Positions 29,852 through 38,708 of a stretch of DNA of 64,000 bases are shown here, piece by piece. The position numbers were made by a program, and so were the translations under genes. Location of the stretch: the NCBI RefSeq assembly GCF_001422735.1, contig NZ_LMLZ01000012.1, positions 216,616 to 280,615 on the forward strand, written 5' to 3'. Positions within the stretch are counted from its first letter, which is position 1, and every line of letters starts with the position of its first letter. The DNA is from Acidovorax sp. Leaf78 (GTDB lineage: Bacteria; Pseudomonadota; Gammaproteobacteria; Burkholderiales; Burkholderiaceae_C). The notes under the pieces were generated by a model, which saw nothing but the letters and a program-made list of their open reading frames with translations, did not search any database and was not told the origin of the DNA.

Positions 29852-30667
29852 TCAGCCCGCCTGACTCTGCGACGCGGAGCCAGAGCCAGAGCCAGAGCCA
29901 GAGCCCTGTGTCAGGCTCGCAAACCGCGCCAGCAGGCCGTTGGCGGCCGGGGTGGCAGCCACCGCGGCGTGCAGCGCCTGCACATCGACCCCGCCGCGGT
30001 GCAGCGACGGCGCGAACAGCCGCACATAGTCCTGCATCACCGTCTGGCTGAACTCGGGGTGGAACTGCACGCCCCAGGCACAGGGCCCGGCGCGAAAGGC
30101 GTGGTGCGCCTCATGGGCGTTGGCGGCCAGCGGCACTGCGCCAGCCGGCAGGCGCCGCACCGATTGCTCGTGGACGGTGTGGGCCGCAAACTCCCGGGGC
30201 AGCCCGCCCAGCAACGGGTCGCCTGCGGCTGCGGGCAGGCACTGCACGGCCACGCTGCCGATCTCCAGGCCCGCCGGGTGGTGCGCCACTTCGCCGCCCA
30301 GCGCGTGCGCCAGCAGCTGGTGCCCGTAGCAGATGCCCAGCAGCGGGGTGGCGCCTTGCATCAGCCGGACCAGCCACTGCGCCGTGCGTTCGCTCCAGGC
30401 CTCCCGGTCGGTCACCATGGCCGGAGAGCCCGTGACGACCACCCCGGCGATCTCGTCCTGCGCAGGCCATTCGGGCAGCGCCCGCGCGTCGAGGGTGCGG
30501 ATCTGCAGCGCACTGCCTCCGGGGCCCGCGCGCAGGCCCTGTGCGATCCAGTCTTCAAAGTCCCCATGCGCCGCGCGCAGCGGCGCCGGGGCCGCGCCGG
30601 TCTTGATGATCCACAGCGCAGGGGCGGTGGACGCTGGCACAGGGGATGCTTGTATAGGGTGGCTCAT
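29852..30667 (-). CDS. Class I glutamine amidotransferase (GMP-synthase-like), last gene of the receptor/ABC operon
   Basis: The 271-residue product has the class I GATase fold. The nucleophile Cys is in GICYGHQLLAHALGG and the His-Glu pair in GVQFHPEF. It resembles the free-standing GMP-synthase-type amidotransferases whose acceptors are mostly unknown. The C-terminus ends in a Gly-Ser run made by a six-base DNA repeat. Its ATG overlaps the ABC ATPase stop by four bases, so it belongs to the metal/peptide uptake operon. It might modify or break down the imported compound, which is inference. Confidence 0.85.
   Translation of the reverse strand: MSHPIQASPVPASTAPALWIIKTGAAPAPLRAAHGDFEDWIAQGLRAGPGGSALQIRTLDARALPEWPAQDEIAGVVVTGSPAMVTDREAWSERTAQWLVRLMQGATPLLGICYGHQLLAHALGGEVAHHPAGLEIGSVAVQCLPAAAGDPLLGGLPREFAAHTVHEQSVRRLPAGAVPLAANAHEAHHAFRAGPCAWGVQFHPEFSQTVMQDYVRLFAPSLHRGGVDVQALHAAVAATPAANGLLARFASLTQGSGSGSGSGSASQSQAG
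29877..29908. repeat. Hexanucleotide repeat (AGCCAG units) coding a Gly-Ser tail
   Basis: About five head-to-tail GAGCCA/AGCCAG units lie at the 3' end of the amidotransferase gene and encode alternating Gly and Ser. Slippage here would change the tail length in whole codons. Confidence 0.85.
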
Positions 30668-32142
30668 GGCGCTGCATTGTGAAGCACCCCGGCAGCCGCA
30701 GGTGCGCGCGGCATCGCTGCCCTGGCGTTCGCGGAAAAATCCAGCGTCCGCGTGCCGACCGCCGCGGCAATGTGCTCGTCGTGCGTCACCAGCATCAGCG
30801 CGGCGCCGGTCTCCCGCACCGCCGCCAACAGCACGCCCAAGGCCTCCTGCTGGGTGATGGGGTCCAGCCGCGACGTCGGCTCGTCGGCGAACAGCAGTGC
30901 GGGTTGTGCCAGCAGCACGCGCGCTAACGCAATGCGCTGCAGCTCGCCGCCAGAGACCTGCTCGGGCCTGCGCGCGAGCAGGCTTTCGGGAATGCGCAGC
31001 TGCTGCAGCCGCTGCAGCACCGCAGCCCAGGCGTGGCCGTGCAGGCGGGCCGCGTCGCGCAGCGACTGCGCCAGGCTGGCGTGCGGCGCAAACGACGACA
31101 CCGGGTCCTGGTAGAGCTTTTGAAAAGCATGCGGCCGCAGCTGCGGCGCGCGCTGCACGCTGCCGGTGTCCGGCGCCAGCAGGCCCAGCAGCACATTGCC
31201 CAGTGTGCTCTTGCCGGTGCCGCTCGGGCCCTGCACGGCGATGCGTTCGCCAGCGCGCAGGTCCAGGTCCATGGCGGCGAACAGGCTGCGGCCACCGTAG
31301 GACTTGGCAATGCCGCGCGCCTGCACCACGGTGTCGCCAAGCGTGGGCGCCGCAAAGGCATCCCACCGCGCGGGATCTGCCGCCAGCAACTGCCGGGTGA
31401 AGGGGTGCGATGGCCGGGTGGCCACGGTGGCGATGTCGCCATGCTCCACCACCTGGCCTTCGCGCAGCACGATCACCTTGCCGCCCAGCGCCTGGGCTAC
31501 TGCCAGGTCGTGCGTGATGGTCAGCAGGCAGCCACCCGCGGCCAGCACGCCGCGGAAGAGGTCGATGGTGCGGTCGCGCCAATGCGCATCCAGGCCCTTG
31601 GTGGGCTCGTCCACCATCAGCACCTGCGCACCGCCGGCCAGGGTGATGGCCGCCACCGCGCGCTGGGCCATACCGCCCGATAGCTGCCAGGGGTAGTGCT
31701 GCGTAGCCTCGCCCAGCCCCGCTGCGGTCAACTGTGCCTGGGCCAGCCCCTGCGCCTGCGGCCTGCTGTGGCCATGCAGCAGCGCATGCACCTCGGCCAG
31801 CTGCGGCGCCAGCCGGGTCAGCGGGTTCAGCGCCAGCGACGGCTCCTGCGGCAGCAGCGCCAGCCGCCGGCCCCACAGCGCACGCCGCGCCGCAGCGTCG
31901 TCGGCCCGGGTGGTGGTGCCCTCGATGGTGATGCTGCCAGTGGCTTTGAGCGCGGGCGGCAGGTTGCCCATGATGGCCTGGGCCAGCAGCGACTTGCCCG
32001 CGCCGCTTTCGCCCACCAGGGCCAGCGCTTCGCCGGGCTGGAGCGTGAACGCGATGTCCCGCAGCAGGTGCCTGCCGTTGACCTGAATGCCCAGGCCGTC
32101 CACGGCCAGCAGGGCGGGTGATGAGGAGGTAGTGGTTGTCAT
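30664..32142 (-). CDS. ABC transporter ATPase with two fused nucleotide-binding domains (Dpp/Nik/Opp type)
   Basis: The 492-residue product joins two ATPases that are separate in DppD/DppF. Domain 1 has Walker A GESGAGKS, signature LSGGMAQR and Walker B VLMVDEPTKGLD. Domain 2 has GPSGTGKS, VSGGELQR and LLFADEPTSRLD. It powers the two permeases encoded just upstream. The frame is open to 33036, but ATG 32142 overlaps the upstream permease stop (ATGA) and begins a normal domain. Such fused pairs are common in nickel/peptide importers. It is cytoplasmic, bound to the membrane complex. Confidence 0.92.
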   Translation of the reverse strand: MTTTTSSSPALLAVDGLGIQVNGRHLLRDIAFTLQPGEALALVGESGAGKSLLAQAIMGNLPPALKATGSITIEGTTTRADDAAARRALWGRRLALLPQEPSLALNPLTRLAPQLAEVHALLHGHSRPQAQGLAQAQLTAAGLGEATQHYPWQLSGGMAQRAVAAITLAGGAQVLMVDEPTKGLDAHWRDRTIDLFRGVLAAGGCLLTITHDLAVAQALGGKVIVLREGQVVEHGDIATVATRPSHPFTRQLLAADPARWDAFAAPTLGDTVVQARGIAKSYGGRSLFAAMDLDLRAGERIAVQGPSGTGKSTLGNVLLGLLAPDTGSVQRAPQLRPHAFQKLYQDPVSSFAPHASLAQSLRDAARLHGHAWAAVLQRLQQLRIPESLLARRPEQVSGGELQRIALARVLLAQPALLFADEPTSRLDPITQQEALGVLLAAVRETGAALMLVTHDEHIAAAVGTRTLDFSANARAAMPRAPAAAGVLHNAAP

Positions 32143-32987
32143 GCAGTCTCCCGCTCGGGTTGCAGCAGCATCATGGCGGCCACCAGGCACACCAGCAGTG
32201 CCACCGGCGCGGCGATGAGCCATGGCGCTTCCTGGTAGTAGGGCATCGACTCGGTCATCATCAAACCCAGCTCCGGCGTGGGCGGCTGAATGCCCACGCC
32301 CACGAATCCCAGGGCCGCCAGCGACAGCACGGCCTGCGCCGTGCTGAAGGCCAGCAGCGTGCCCAGCGTGGGCGCCAGGGCCGGCAGCAGGTGGCGGCGC
32401 AGCACGTAGCCGCGCCCAAAGCCCAGCAGGCGCGACGCCTGTACCGCGTCGCCCGCCAGCACGGGGCGCGCCACGGCGCGGCTCACGCGGAAGTACTCCA
32501 CCCACAGCGCGAGGGCCAGCCCCACGTACAGCGCAGCCAGCTGGCCCGGCGCGATGGCGGCGATCAGCAGCACCAGCAGCAGGCCCGGTATGGCCAGCGC
32601 CGCGTCCGACAGCATGACCAGCGCCCGCTCGGTGCGGCCTCCGCGCCACGCGGCCGCAATGCCCAGCAGCGTGCCGGGAATGGCCGCGCTGAAGGCCGCC
32701 AGCAGGGCCATGCCCAGCGACAGCTGCGCCGCATGCGCCAGCCGCGCCAGGCCCGAGCGGCCCAGCACGTCGGTGCCCAGCCAGTGCTGGGCGCTGGGCG
32801 GCGCCAGCTGGTGGCGCAGGTCTTGCGCCACCGGGCTGGCACCGATGAGCCAGGGGCCCAACGCTGCAAACGCAGCCAGCAGCCCGAGCAGCACCAAGCC
32901 CAGGGCCGTGCGCCAGCGGACGCGGGGGCGGGGCAGGCCCGGCGCAGGTGCCAGCGGCATCGTGGAAGGCGTGGGGATCGCGCTCAT
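32139..32987 (-). CDS. ABC transporter permease (DppC/NikC type)
   Basis: The 282-residue product has about six membrane helices and the BPD_transp_1 EAA-like loop (VQASRLLGFGRGYVLRRHLLPAL). The N-terminal cytoplasmic part reads MSAIPTPSTMPLAPAPGLP, followed by a helix and a conserved HWLGTDVLGRSGLARL, which is typical of DppC-class subunits. ATG 32987 overlaps the preceding permease stop by four bases. The longer frame from 33077 is less likely. It forms a pore with the gene at 32984-33949. Confidence 0.9.
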   Translation of the reverse strand: MSAIPTPSTMPLAPAPGLPRPRVRWRTALGLVLLGLLAAFAALGPWLIGASPVAQDLRHQLAPPSAQHWLGTDVLGRSGLARLAHAAQLSLGMALLAAFSAAIPGTLLGIAAAWRGGRTERALVMLSDAALAIPGLLLVLLIAAIAPGQLAALYVGLALALWVEYFRVSRAVARPVLAGDAVQASRLLGFGRGYVLRRHLLPALAPTLGTLLAFSTAQAVLSLAALGFVGVGIQPPTPELGLMMTESMPYYQEAPWLIAAPVALLVCLVAAMMLLQPERETA

Positions 32988-33949
32988 GCCGACACCCCCT
33001 TGGCATGGCGCGGATCGAGCGCCACGCAGGCTGCATCCACCACCAGGTTGAACGTGACGAACAGCAGCCCCATGCACAGGGCCGCGCCCTGGATCATCGG
33101 AATGTCGCGCCCGAAGACGGCATGCACCAGCGCGTGGCCGATGCCAGGCCAGGCAAACAGCGTCTCCACCACCACCGCGCCCTCCACCAGAAACAGCGCC
33201 TGGACGCCCAGGTAGGCCGCCACGGGCACCGCGGCATTGCGCAGGCCATGGCGCACCAGCGCCTGCAGGTCCGACAGGCCCTTGGTGCGGGCAAACTCGA
33301 AGGACGGCGACTGCACCACGTCCTGCATGGCCGCGCGCGTCACGCGGGCCAGCCCGGCGGCCAGACCCAGGCCCAGCGTCAGCGCGGGCAGAACCAGGCT
33401 GGCATGGCTTTCATCGCCCGCCACGGGCAGAAAGCCCCAGTGCACGGCCACCAGCAGCATCAGCAGCACCGACAGCAAAAACGGCGGCGTGGCGCGCAGC
33501 ACCACGCTCAGTACCCAACTGGTCTTGTCCACCCAGCCGCCTGGCCGCAGGCCGGCCCACAGGCCCATGGGTACGCCCAGGACGAAGGCCACGCCCAGCG
33601 CGGCCGCCGACAGCCGCAGGGTGGCCGCCAGGTGGTGCGCCACTTCTTCCCACACGGGGGCCTGGGTGACCAGCGATAGCCCCAGGTTCAGCGTCGCGAT
33701 GTCGCGCCACCAGTGCAGCAGGGCCCAGGCGGCGGGCTGGTTCAGCCCCAGCTCGGCGCGCACCGTGTCGGCGGCGGCATTGCTCACCAGGTCGTAGCCG
33801 TAGCGGCCGGCCGCGATGCGCGTGGCCAGGTCCCCGGGCAGCGAGCGCACCATCAAAAAGCACAGCGTGCCGATGATGAGCGCCAGGGCCACCACCTGCA
33901 CCAGGCGGCGCGCGGCCAGGGTCCACAAGGGGTTGAACGGGCGGGTCAT
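32984..33949 (-). CDS. ABC transporter permease (DppB/NikB type)
   Basis: The 321-residue product starts MTRPFNPLWTLAARRLVQVV, followed by six membrane helices and the usual DppB features: SLPGDLATRIAAGRYG, an EAA-like loop (FEFARTKGLSDLQALVRHGLRNA) and VEGAVVVETLFAWPGIGHALVHAVFGRD. An alternative ATG 12 bases upstream (MANDM) is possible; 33949 was chosen because it forms the same ATGA overlap seen at the other junctions. It imports the substrate held by the binding protein encoded upstream. Confidence 0.9.
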   Translation of the reverse strand: MTRPFNPLWTLAARRLVQVVALALIIGTLCFLMVRSLPGDLATRIAAGRYGYDLVSNAAADTVRAELGLNQPAAWALLHWWRDIATLNLGLSLVTQAPVWEEVAHHLAATLRLSAAALGVAFVLGVPMGLWAGLRPGGWVDKTSWVLSVVLRATPPFLLSVLLMLLVAVHWGFLPVAGDESHASLVLPALTLGLGLAAGLARVTRAAMQDVVQSPSFEFARTKGLSDLQALVRHGLRNAAVPVAAYLGVQALFLVEGAVVVETLFAWPGIGHALVHAVFGRDIPMIQGAALCMGLLFVTFNLVVDAACVALDPRHAKGVSA

Positions 33950-35568
33950 GTCGTTTGCCATTCCATGGAAGTGATGCGGTAGGAGCGCTCCAGCGGGTCC
34001 AGCGTGACGCCGCGCACGCGGGGGTTCACGGCCACGTGCTGGCGGTACCAGGCCACGGGGATCACGGGCAGCTCGTCCTGCAGGGTGTGGGTGATGCGCT
34101 GGCGCAGCAGCGCTGCGCGCTCGGGCGTGGTGGCGGTGCGGGCCAGCTCTTGCAGCGACTGCACCACGGCGTCGCTGTGCCAGCCCATGGCGCCCCAGTC
34201 GCCGCCCTGGGCCGAAAAGTCCTGCGCCAGCGTGCCCGTGGGGTCGGGCACGTTGGCGTAGTTGCGCGCGGCCAGCGCCAGCTGCAGGCTGCCGTCGCGG
34301 TGGCCCAGCGGCACGTCGCCAGAGTTGCCGATGCTCACCTTGACGGCAATGCCGGCCAGCCGCCACTGCTCTTGCAGCGCAGTGGCGATCAGCGGCAGCT
34401 CGGGCCGGTCGAGAAAGGTGCGGATGGTCAGCGCCAGTGGCTGGCCGTCGGGGCTGCGCAGGCCGTCGGCATGGCGCTGCCAGCCGGCAGCCTGCAACAG
34501 ACGCGCAGCGGCTTCGGGGTCGTGCTGCAGCGGCGCCAGCGCCGGGTTGTGCCAGGCGGCCAGCGTGGGCGGCAGCAGTTGGGTGGCGGCCAGGTTCTCG
34601 TCGCCCATCAGCGCATGGGCGATGCCGCCGCGGTCGATGGCCAGGCTGAGTGCCCGCCGCACGCGCACATCGCGCAGCGCGGGCAGCCCTGCGTTGAGCT
34701 TGATGATGACGGTGCGCGGCAGCGTGACCGACGCCAGCCCCACCTTCTGGTGGCGCCGCAGCCGCCGCAGGCTGGCCGGGTCCAGCCCGTAACCCAGGTC
34801 GGCCTGACCGCCTTCGGCCATCAGCGCGCGGGTTTCGGGCCGGCTGGCGGCCAGGTACTGCACGGCGGCGATGGCGGGCCGGGGGCCGTCGAAGCCGTCG
34901 AACACCACCGTCTCGACCTGCTGGGGCGGCACCAGGGCCGCAATGCGGTACGGCCCGCTGCCCACGATGGACTGCACCTTGCCGCCGCGCCCGTAGCTGG
35001 CTGGTGCCAGCACCATGGTGCTGCTGTGCGCCAGCAGGGCGGGCAGGGCGGCGTGGGGGCGGTTGAGCCGCACCACCACGGTGTGATCGCCCTGCGCCGC
35101 AATGCCGGCAATGGGCGCGTGGCTGAGCAGCGCGGGCGGCACCTGCGCGTCCTGCAGGCAGCGCACCACGGCAGCCGCCGTCACCGGGCTGCCGTCGTGA
35201 AACCGCGCACCCGGGCGCAGGTCAAACTGCCACACCAACCCGTCTGCCGAGGTGCGCCAGCGCTGGGCCAGCGCACCTTCGGGGCGGCCATCGTCGCCCG
35301 CGCCCATCAGTGTCTCGGTGACCTGCAGGCGGGTGAACATGTAGCCGCTTTGGGCAGGCGCCAGCCCGCTGATCTCCCACGGGCCCACGATGCGCAGCGG
35401 GGTACTGGTACTGGTACTGTCAGCGGGCTGCGGCTGGGCCTTTGCGGGCAGCGCTGCAGCGGCCAGTGCGGCGGCGGGCCATTGCAGCGTGCTGCGCCGG
35501 GTCAGGCCTGCGGTGGAGGCGGCTTGTGTGGCCGGGTGGCGGTGAAGGGAAGGGTGTGGCAATGGCAT
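33946..35568 (-). CDS. Family 5 extracellular solute-binding protein (nickel/peptide/metallophore type)
   Basis: The 540-residue product has a Tat-type signal (LTRRSTLQWPAAALAAAALPAKAQ) and a family-5 core: LAQRWRTSADGLVWQFDLRPGARFHDGSPVT read in parts, GSGPYRIAA, RRALSLAIDR and a C-terminal WYRQHVAVNPRVRG. These proteins bind peptides, nickel or metal chelates in the periplasm. Tat export of a folded, possibly metal-loaded protein fits NikA-like use. The gene begins four bases after the TonB receptor ends, so both serve one import route. The exact ligand is unknown. Confidence 0.88.
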   Translation of the reverse strand: MPLPHPSLHRHPATQAASTAGLTRRSTLQWPAAALAAAALPAKAQPQPADSTSTSTPLRIVGPWEISGLAPAQSGYMFTRLQVTETLMGAGDDGRPEGALAQRWRTSADGLVWQFDLRPGARFHDGSPVTAAAVVRCLQDAQVPPALLSHAPIAGIAAQGDHTVVVRLNRPHAALPALLAHSSTMVLAPASYGRGGKVQSIVGSGPYRIAALVPPQQVETVVFDGFDGPRPAIAAVQYLAASRPETRALMAEGGQADLGYGLDPASLRRLRRHQKVGLASVTLPRTVIIKLNAGLPALRDVRVRRALSLAIDRGGIAHALMGDENLAATQLLPPTLAAWHNPALAPLQHDPEAAARLLQAAGWQRHADGLRSPDGQPLALTIRTFLDRPELPLIATALQEQWRLAGIAVKVSIGNSGDVPLGHRDGSLQLALAARNYANVPDPTGTLAQDFSAQGGDWGAMGWHSDAVVQSLQELARTATTPERAALLRQRITHTLQDELPVIPVAWYRQHVAVNPRVRGVTLDPLERSYRITSMEWQTT

Positions 35569-35572
35569 GTCG

Positions 35573-37759
35573 TCAGAACTTGGCTTGCAGCCCTGCGGTG
35601 AGAGTGCGCGCCGTACCCGGCGTGACCCACACCCGGCTGTACGAGCTGGTGTAGTGCTTGGCGTTGAACAGGTTGTCCACGTCGAGCGTGACGCTCAGCG
35701 TGGGGCTCAGGCGCCAGTACGCCACCAGCTTGGCGGTGGTGTAGCTGGGCAGATCGAAGCTGGCCGCGCCCGCATTGCCCTCGGCCTGCGTGCGCGCCTG
35801 GCCCAGGCGCTGGCCCATGTGGGTGATGCCGCCGCCCACGCCGTAGCGCTGGCCGTTGGCCAGGGTGTCTTCGTACACGGCCAGCACGCTGCCGTTGACG
35901 CGGGGCACGTTCAACAGCCGGCCGCCGACTTCGAGCAGGTTGTCGCGGGCGATGCTCACGTCGTTGAGCACCAGGCTGGCGTTCACGCGCCAGTGGGAAT
36001 CGAGCCGGCCGGCCAGGTCCAGCTCCAGCCCGCGGCTGCGCACCTCGCCGGCGGCCACCGAGAACCCGGCGTTGGCCGGGTCGCTGGTCAGCACATTGCG
36101 CTTGCGGATGTCAAAGAGGGCGGCGGTGGCGCCGATGCGCTTGTCGCTGCTCTCCCACTTGGCGCCCAGCTCCAGTGCGCGGGCTTTTTCAGGGTCGAAG
36201 CCGCTGCCGGCCACGTCGGAGCCCGTGTTGGGGCGGAACGAGCGGCCCGCATTGGCGTACACCGTCCACGCATCGGTGGGCAGCCAGCTCACGCCCAGGC
36301 GGGGTGACACGGCCGAGGGGCTCTGCGCCGTGGTGCGCTGCGTGAGGCGGTTGTTCAGCGACTGGTCGTAATTGTCGGCGCGCAGGCCCGCCATCACGCG
36401 CCACTGCGCGCCCAGCTTGATGGTGTCCTGCAGGTACAGGGCGGTGTTGCGCTGCTTTTCCAGCGTGTCGGTATTGCGGCCGGGTGTGGGCTGGGGTTGG
36501 CCGTACACCGGGTTCAGGATGTCGATGGCATAGGGCGCTGCCGTGCTGGGGCTGGCCCGCAGCATCAGCGAATCCATGCTGAAACGAAAGCTCTCCACAC
36601 CCGCCAGCACCTCGTGCTCCAGCGCACCGGCACGCACGGTGCCTTGCAGCTCGGCCTGCAGCGCAATGTCGTCGGACTGGAAGTCGCGGTAGCGGCGCTG
36701 GCGCGTGAGCGTGCGGTTGTCCGGCCGCAGCGCGGTGGGCTCGGTCGAAAAGCCCTCCAGCCCCGTCTCGCGGTACGACAGCCCGGCGCGGCTGCGCCAG
36801 TCGGGGTTCCATTCGTGGGACAACACCAGCTGGTGCGTCTGGTTGCGCACCGTCACGTCGCCATCGGCCGGCTCGCCCAGAAAGCGGTTCACGGGGATGG
36901 CGCCCAGGCGGTTGTTGACCGCCACCACGCCCCGGTCAAGCGGTGTTGCGTGGCGCAGAAACTCGGCCGTGTACTCCAGCACCGTGTCGGGCGTGAGCTT
37001 CCAGGTGAGCGCGGGGGCCACCACCTGGCGCTGCGCATCCACATGGTCGCGAAAGCTGCCGCGGTCTTCCACCGCCACGTTCAGGCGGTAGGCCAGCCGG
37101 TCGTTGATGGGGCCAGTGGTATCGAGCGCCGCGCGGCCCAGGCGGTTGCTGCCGGCGTAGGCCTCTACCGAGTGCGCGGCCTTCCACAGCGGCTTCTTGC
37201 TCACGATGTTGAGCGTGCCGCCCGGCTCGCTGCTGCCGTACAGCGCAGCGGCTGGCCCCTTGAGGAACTCGATGCGCTCCACACCCGCCAGATCGCGCGG
37301 CGCGTTGAAGCCCCGGTTGGACGAAAAGCCGTTGAGCAAGGTCGCCATGCCCGTGTTCTCGTTGCCGGGCAGGCCCCGGATGGCGATGTTGTCCCACAGC
37401 CCGCCAAAGCTGTTCTGCCGCGAGACGCCGCCCACGTAGTCGAGCACATCGTCCAGGCGCGTGGCGCCCAGGTCATCGAGCGTCTGGCGCGACATCACGC
37501 GCACGGATTGCGGCAGCTCGCGCAGCGGCAGGGTGGTCTTGGCGCCCTCGGCCTCGTCGGCGTAGTAGGCGCCGGAGGCGCTGCGGCCGACGACGTCGAC
37601 GGCGGACAGGGTGGGTGGGGTGATCACATCGCCGTCTGCGGCGAAGGCGGGGTTGATGGAGGCGAAGAGCGACGCAACCGCCACGGCCGACAACGTGGGG
37701 CGCGGCAACGCCGCTGGGCGTGAAGACGAAAGAGAAGATGACAAAGACGAAGAACGCAT
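35573..37759 (-). CDS. TonB-dependent siderophore-type outer membrane receptor
   Basis: The 728-residue product has a signal peptide (cleaved near NPAFA-ADG), a plug domain at about residues 60-170 (LRELPQSVRVMSRQTLDDLG, NIAIRGLPGN, GPAAALYGSSEPGGTLNIVSKKP) and a 22-strand barrel ending in Phe (LQAKF). The pattern is that of ferric-siderophore receptors such as FhuE/FoxA relatives. ATG 37759 gives the signal; the upstream extension to 37813 is less likely. It heads the binding-protein/ABC genes, so the cargo probably crosses both membranes through this set. Confidence 0.93.
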   Translation of the reverse strand: MRSSSLSSSLSSSRPAALPRPTLSAVAVASLFASINPAFAADGDVITPPTLSAVDVVGRSASGAYYADEAEGAKTTLPLRELPQSVRVMSRQTLDDLGATRLDDVLDYVGGVSRQNSFGGLWDNIAIRGLPGNENTGMATLLNGFSSNRGFNAPRDLAGVERIEFLKGPAAALYGSSEPGGTLNIVSKKPLWKAAHSVEAYAGSNRLGRAALDTTGPINDRLAYRLNVAVEDRGSFRDHVDAQRQVVAPALTWKLTPDTVLEYTAEFLRHATPLDRGVVAVNNRLGAIPVNRFLGEPADGDVTVRNQTHQLVLSHEWNPDWRSRAGLSYRETGLEGFSTEPTALRPDNRTLTRQRRYRDFQSDDIALQAELQGTVRAGALEHEVLAGVESFRFSMDSLMLRASPSTAAPYAIDILNPVYGQPQPTPGRNTDTLEKQRNTALYLQDTIKLGAQWRVMAGLRADNYDQSLNNRLTQRTTAQSPSAVSPRLGVSWLPTDAWTVYANAGRSFRPNTGSDVAGSGFDPEKARALELGAKWESSDKRIGATAALFDIRKRNVLTSDPANAGFSVAAGEVRSRGLELDLAGRLDSHWRVNASLVLNDVSIARDNLLEVGGRLLNVPRVNGSVLAVYEDTLANGQRYGVGGGITHMGQRLGQARTQAEGNAGAASFDLPSYTTAKLVAYWRLSPTLSVTLDVDNLFNAKHYTSSYSRVWVTPGTARTLTAGLQAKF

Positions 37760-37944
37760 GGCAAACCAGTCCAAAAGCGATGAATGCAAAGCCACGAGCA
37801 GCGTGGCCCACACCTGCCTGATTCAAGTGGTCAAGGCGGGCGCACAAAGCCGCGTGCCCGTACCCACCCCGGCGGGGTGACTACAAGGCTGAAAAAAGAG
37901 GGGGTTGCGCTGGAGAGCGCAGGCTGGCTAGGACCTGACGCGCG

Positions 37945-38337
37945 TCAGGCCCGATGGGCTGGCGGAGGATCGCGTGCGGCAAACGGCCATCGCACTTGCT
38001 GGACCGTGAAGGGGTCTGTGATTTGCGGCGCGAGGGTGCTGGGTGTTGCGGGAAGCGGTAGCTGGCCGGCCACCGGTGCATGTGCCAGGCCCGCCTCCAG
38101 CGCGTGGGTCAGGCACCAGGCGCAGGTGGTATGCGTGCTTTCGCCGTGCTCGCCCCTGGCTGGGGTGTCTGTGGCATATGCATCCACATCGCCTGCGGCT
38201 GTCGAGGCTGTGGCGCTAGCTACTCCCTCCCTGATGTGCCGTGCCTCATGCAGCGGCACACCCGCCAGGGCGTTGAACAACGCCACGAGCAGAAGCACGA
38301 TGTGGAAAGGCAGGGCGGGGATGGTGCGGCGCAGCAT
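37945..38337 (-). CDS. DUF2946-like small membrane-anchored protein
   Basis: The 130-residue product has an N-terminal helix (PALPFHIVLLLVALFNALAG), a periplasmic His-rich stretch (HEARHIRE, RGEHGESTH) and the CAWC motif followed by a second hydrophobic part. DUF2946 proteins of this shape sit next to TonB receptors for copper or siderophores and are thought to bind metal; the function is not proven. It is 185 bp upstream of the receptor gene in the same direction and probably is the first gene of the operon. Confidence 0.78.
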   Translation of the reverse strand: MLRRTIPALPFHIVLLLVALFNALAGVPLHEARHIREGVASATASTAAGDVDAYATDTPARGEHGESTHTTCAWCLTHALEAGLAHAPVAGQLPLPATPSTLAPQITDPFTVQQVRWPFAARDPPPAHRA

Positions 38338-38343
38338 GAGGGG

Positions 38344-38358
38344 TGCGAATCATACTCA
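38344..38358 (-). promoter_or_regulatory. Fur-box-like palindrome before the metal uptake operon
   Basis: Read leftward the site is TGAGTATGATTCGCA, which matches 11 of 15 positions of the 7-1-7 form TGATAATGATTATCA. It ends seven bases before the DUF2946 ATG, close enough to block expression. Iron control would fit the receptor. The match is by eye only. Confidence 0.4.
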
Positions 38359-38708
38359 ACAGCAGATTGTGGCTTTGTAGGAAGGTCGCCGTGCCTTGAA
38401 ATGATGCATACCGAGAACAATCAACCCGGGTGGTAGGGGAGCCGCGGCCCGTAGATGTTGATACTCAGCCTAATGGCAAATTTAAGCTTGTCATCAGTTA
38501 GCGCCGCTGTCCCAATAAGGTACCGAGCAAGACCGGTGGCGGATGGAGTTGGACTACTAGGCTCAACACTTACATCGGTGCAAGGGGTTCTTCAATTCAA
38601 TCAAGCTACGCGCATGGATGTGACCAAGGTTGAAGAGTCAATGGTTCGAGTGCCCGCTAAATCATCAATATACAGGTCGATTTTCGGTTTGCGGGCTCTC
38701 AATGTCTC
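38359..38708. other. Left part of an AT-rich intrusion without a convincing gene
   Basis: From about 38460 the base composition drops compared with the flanks. A plus-strand frame (38455-38805) is open but overlaps the better gene at 38709 and resembles no family I know. Another short frame reads PRPVDVDTQPNGKFKLVIS before a stop. This may be a decayed gene or the leader of the orphan gene. Confidence 0.45.
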
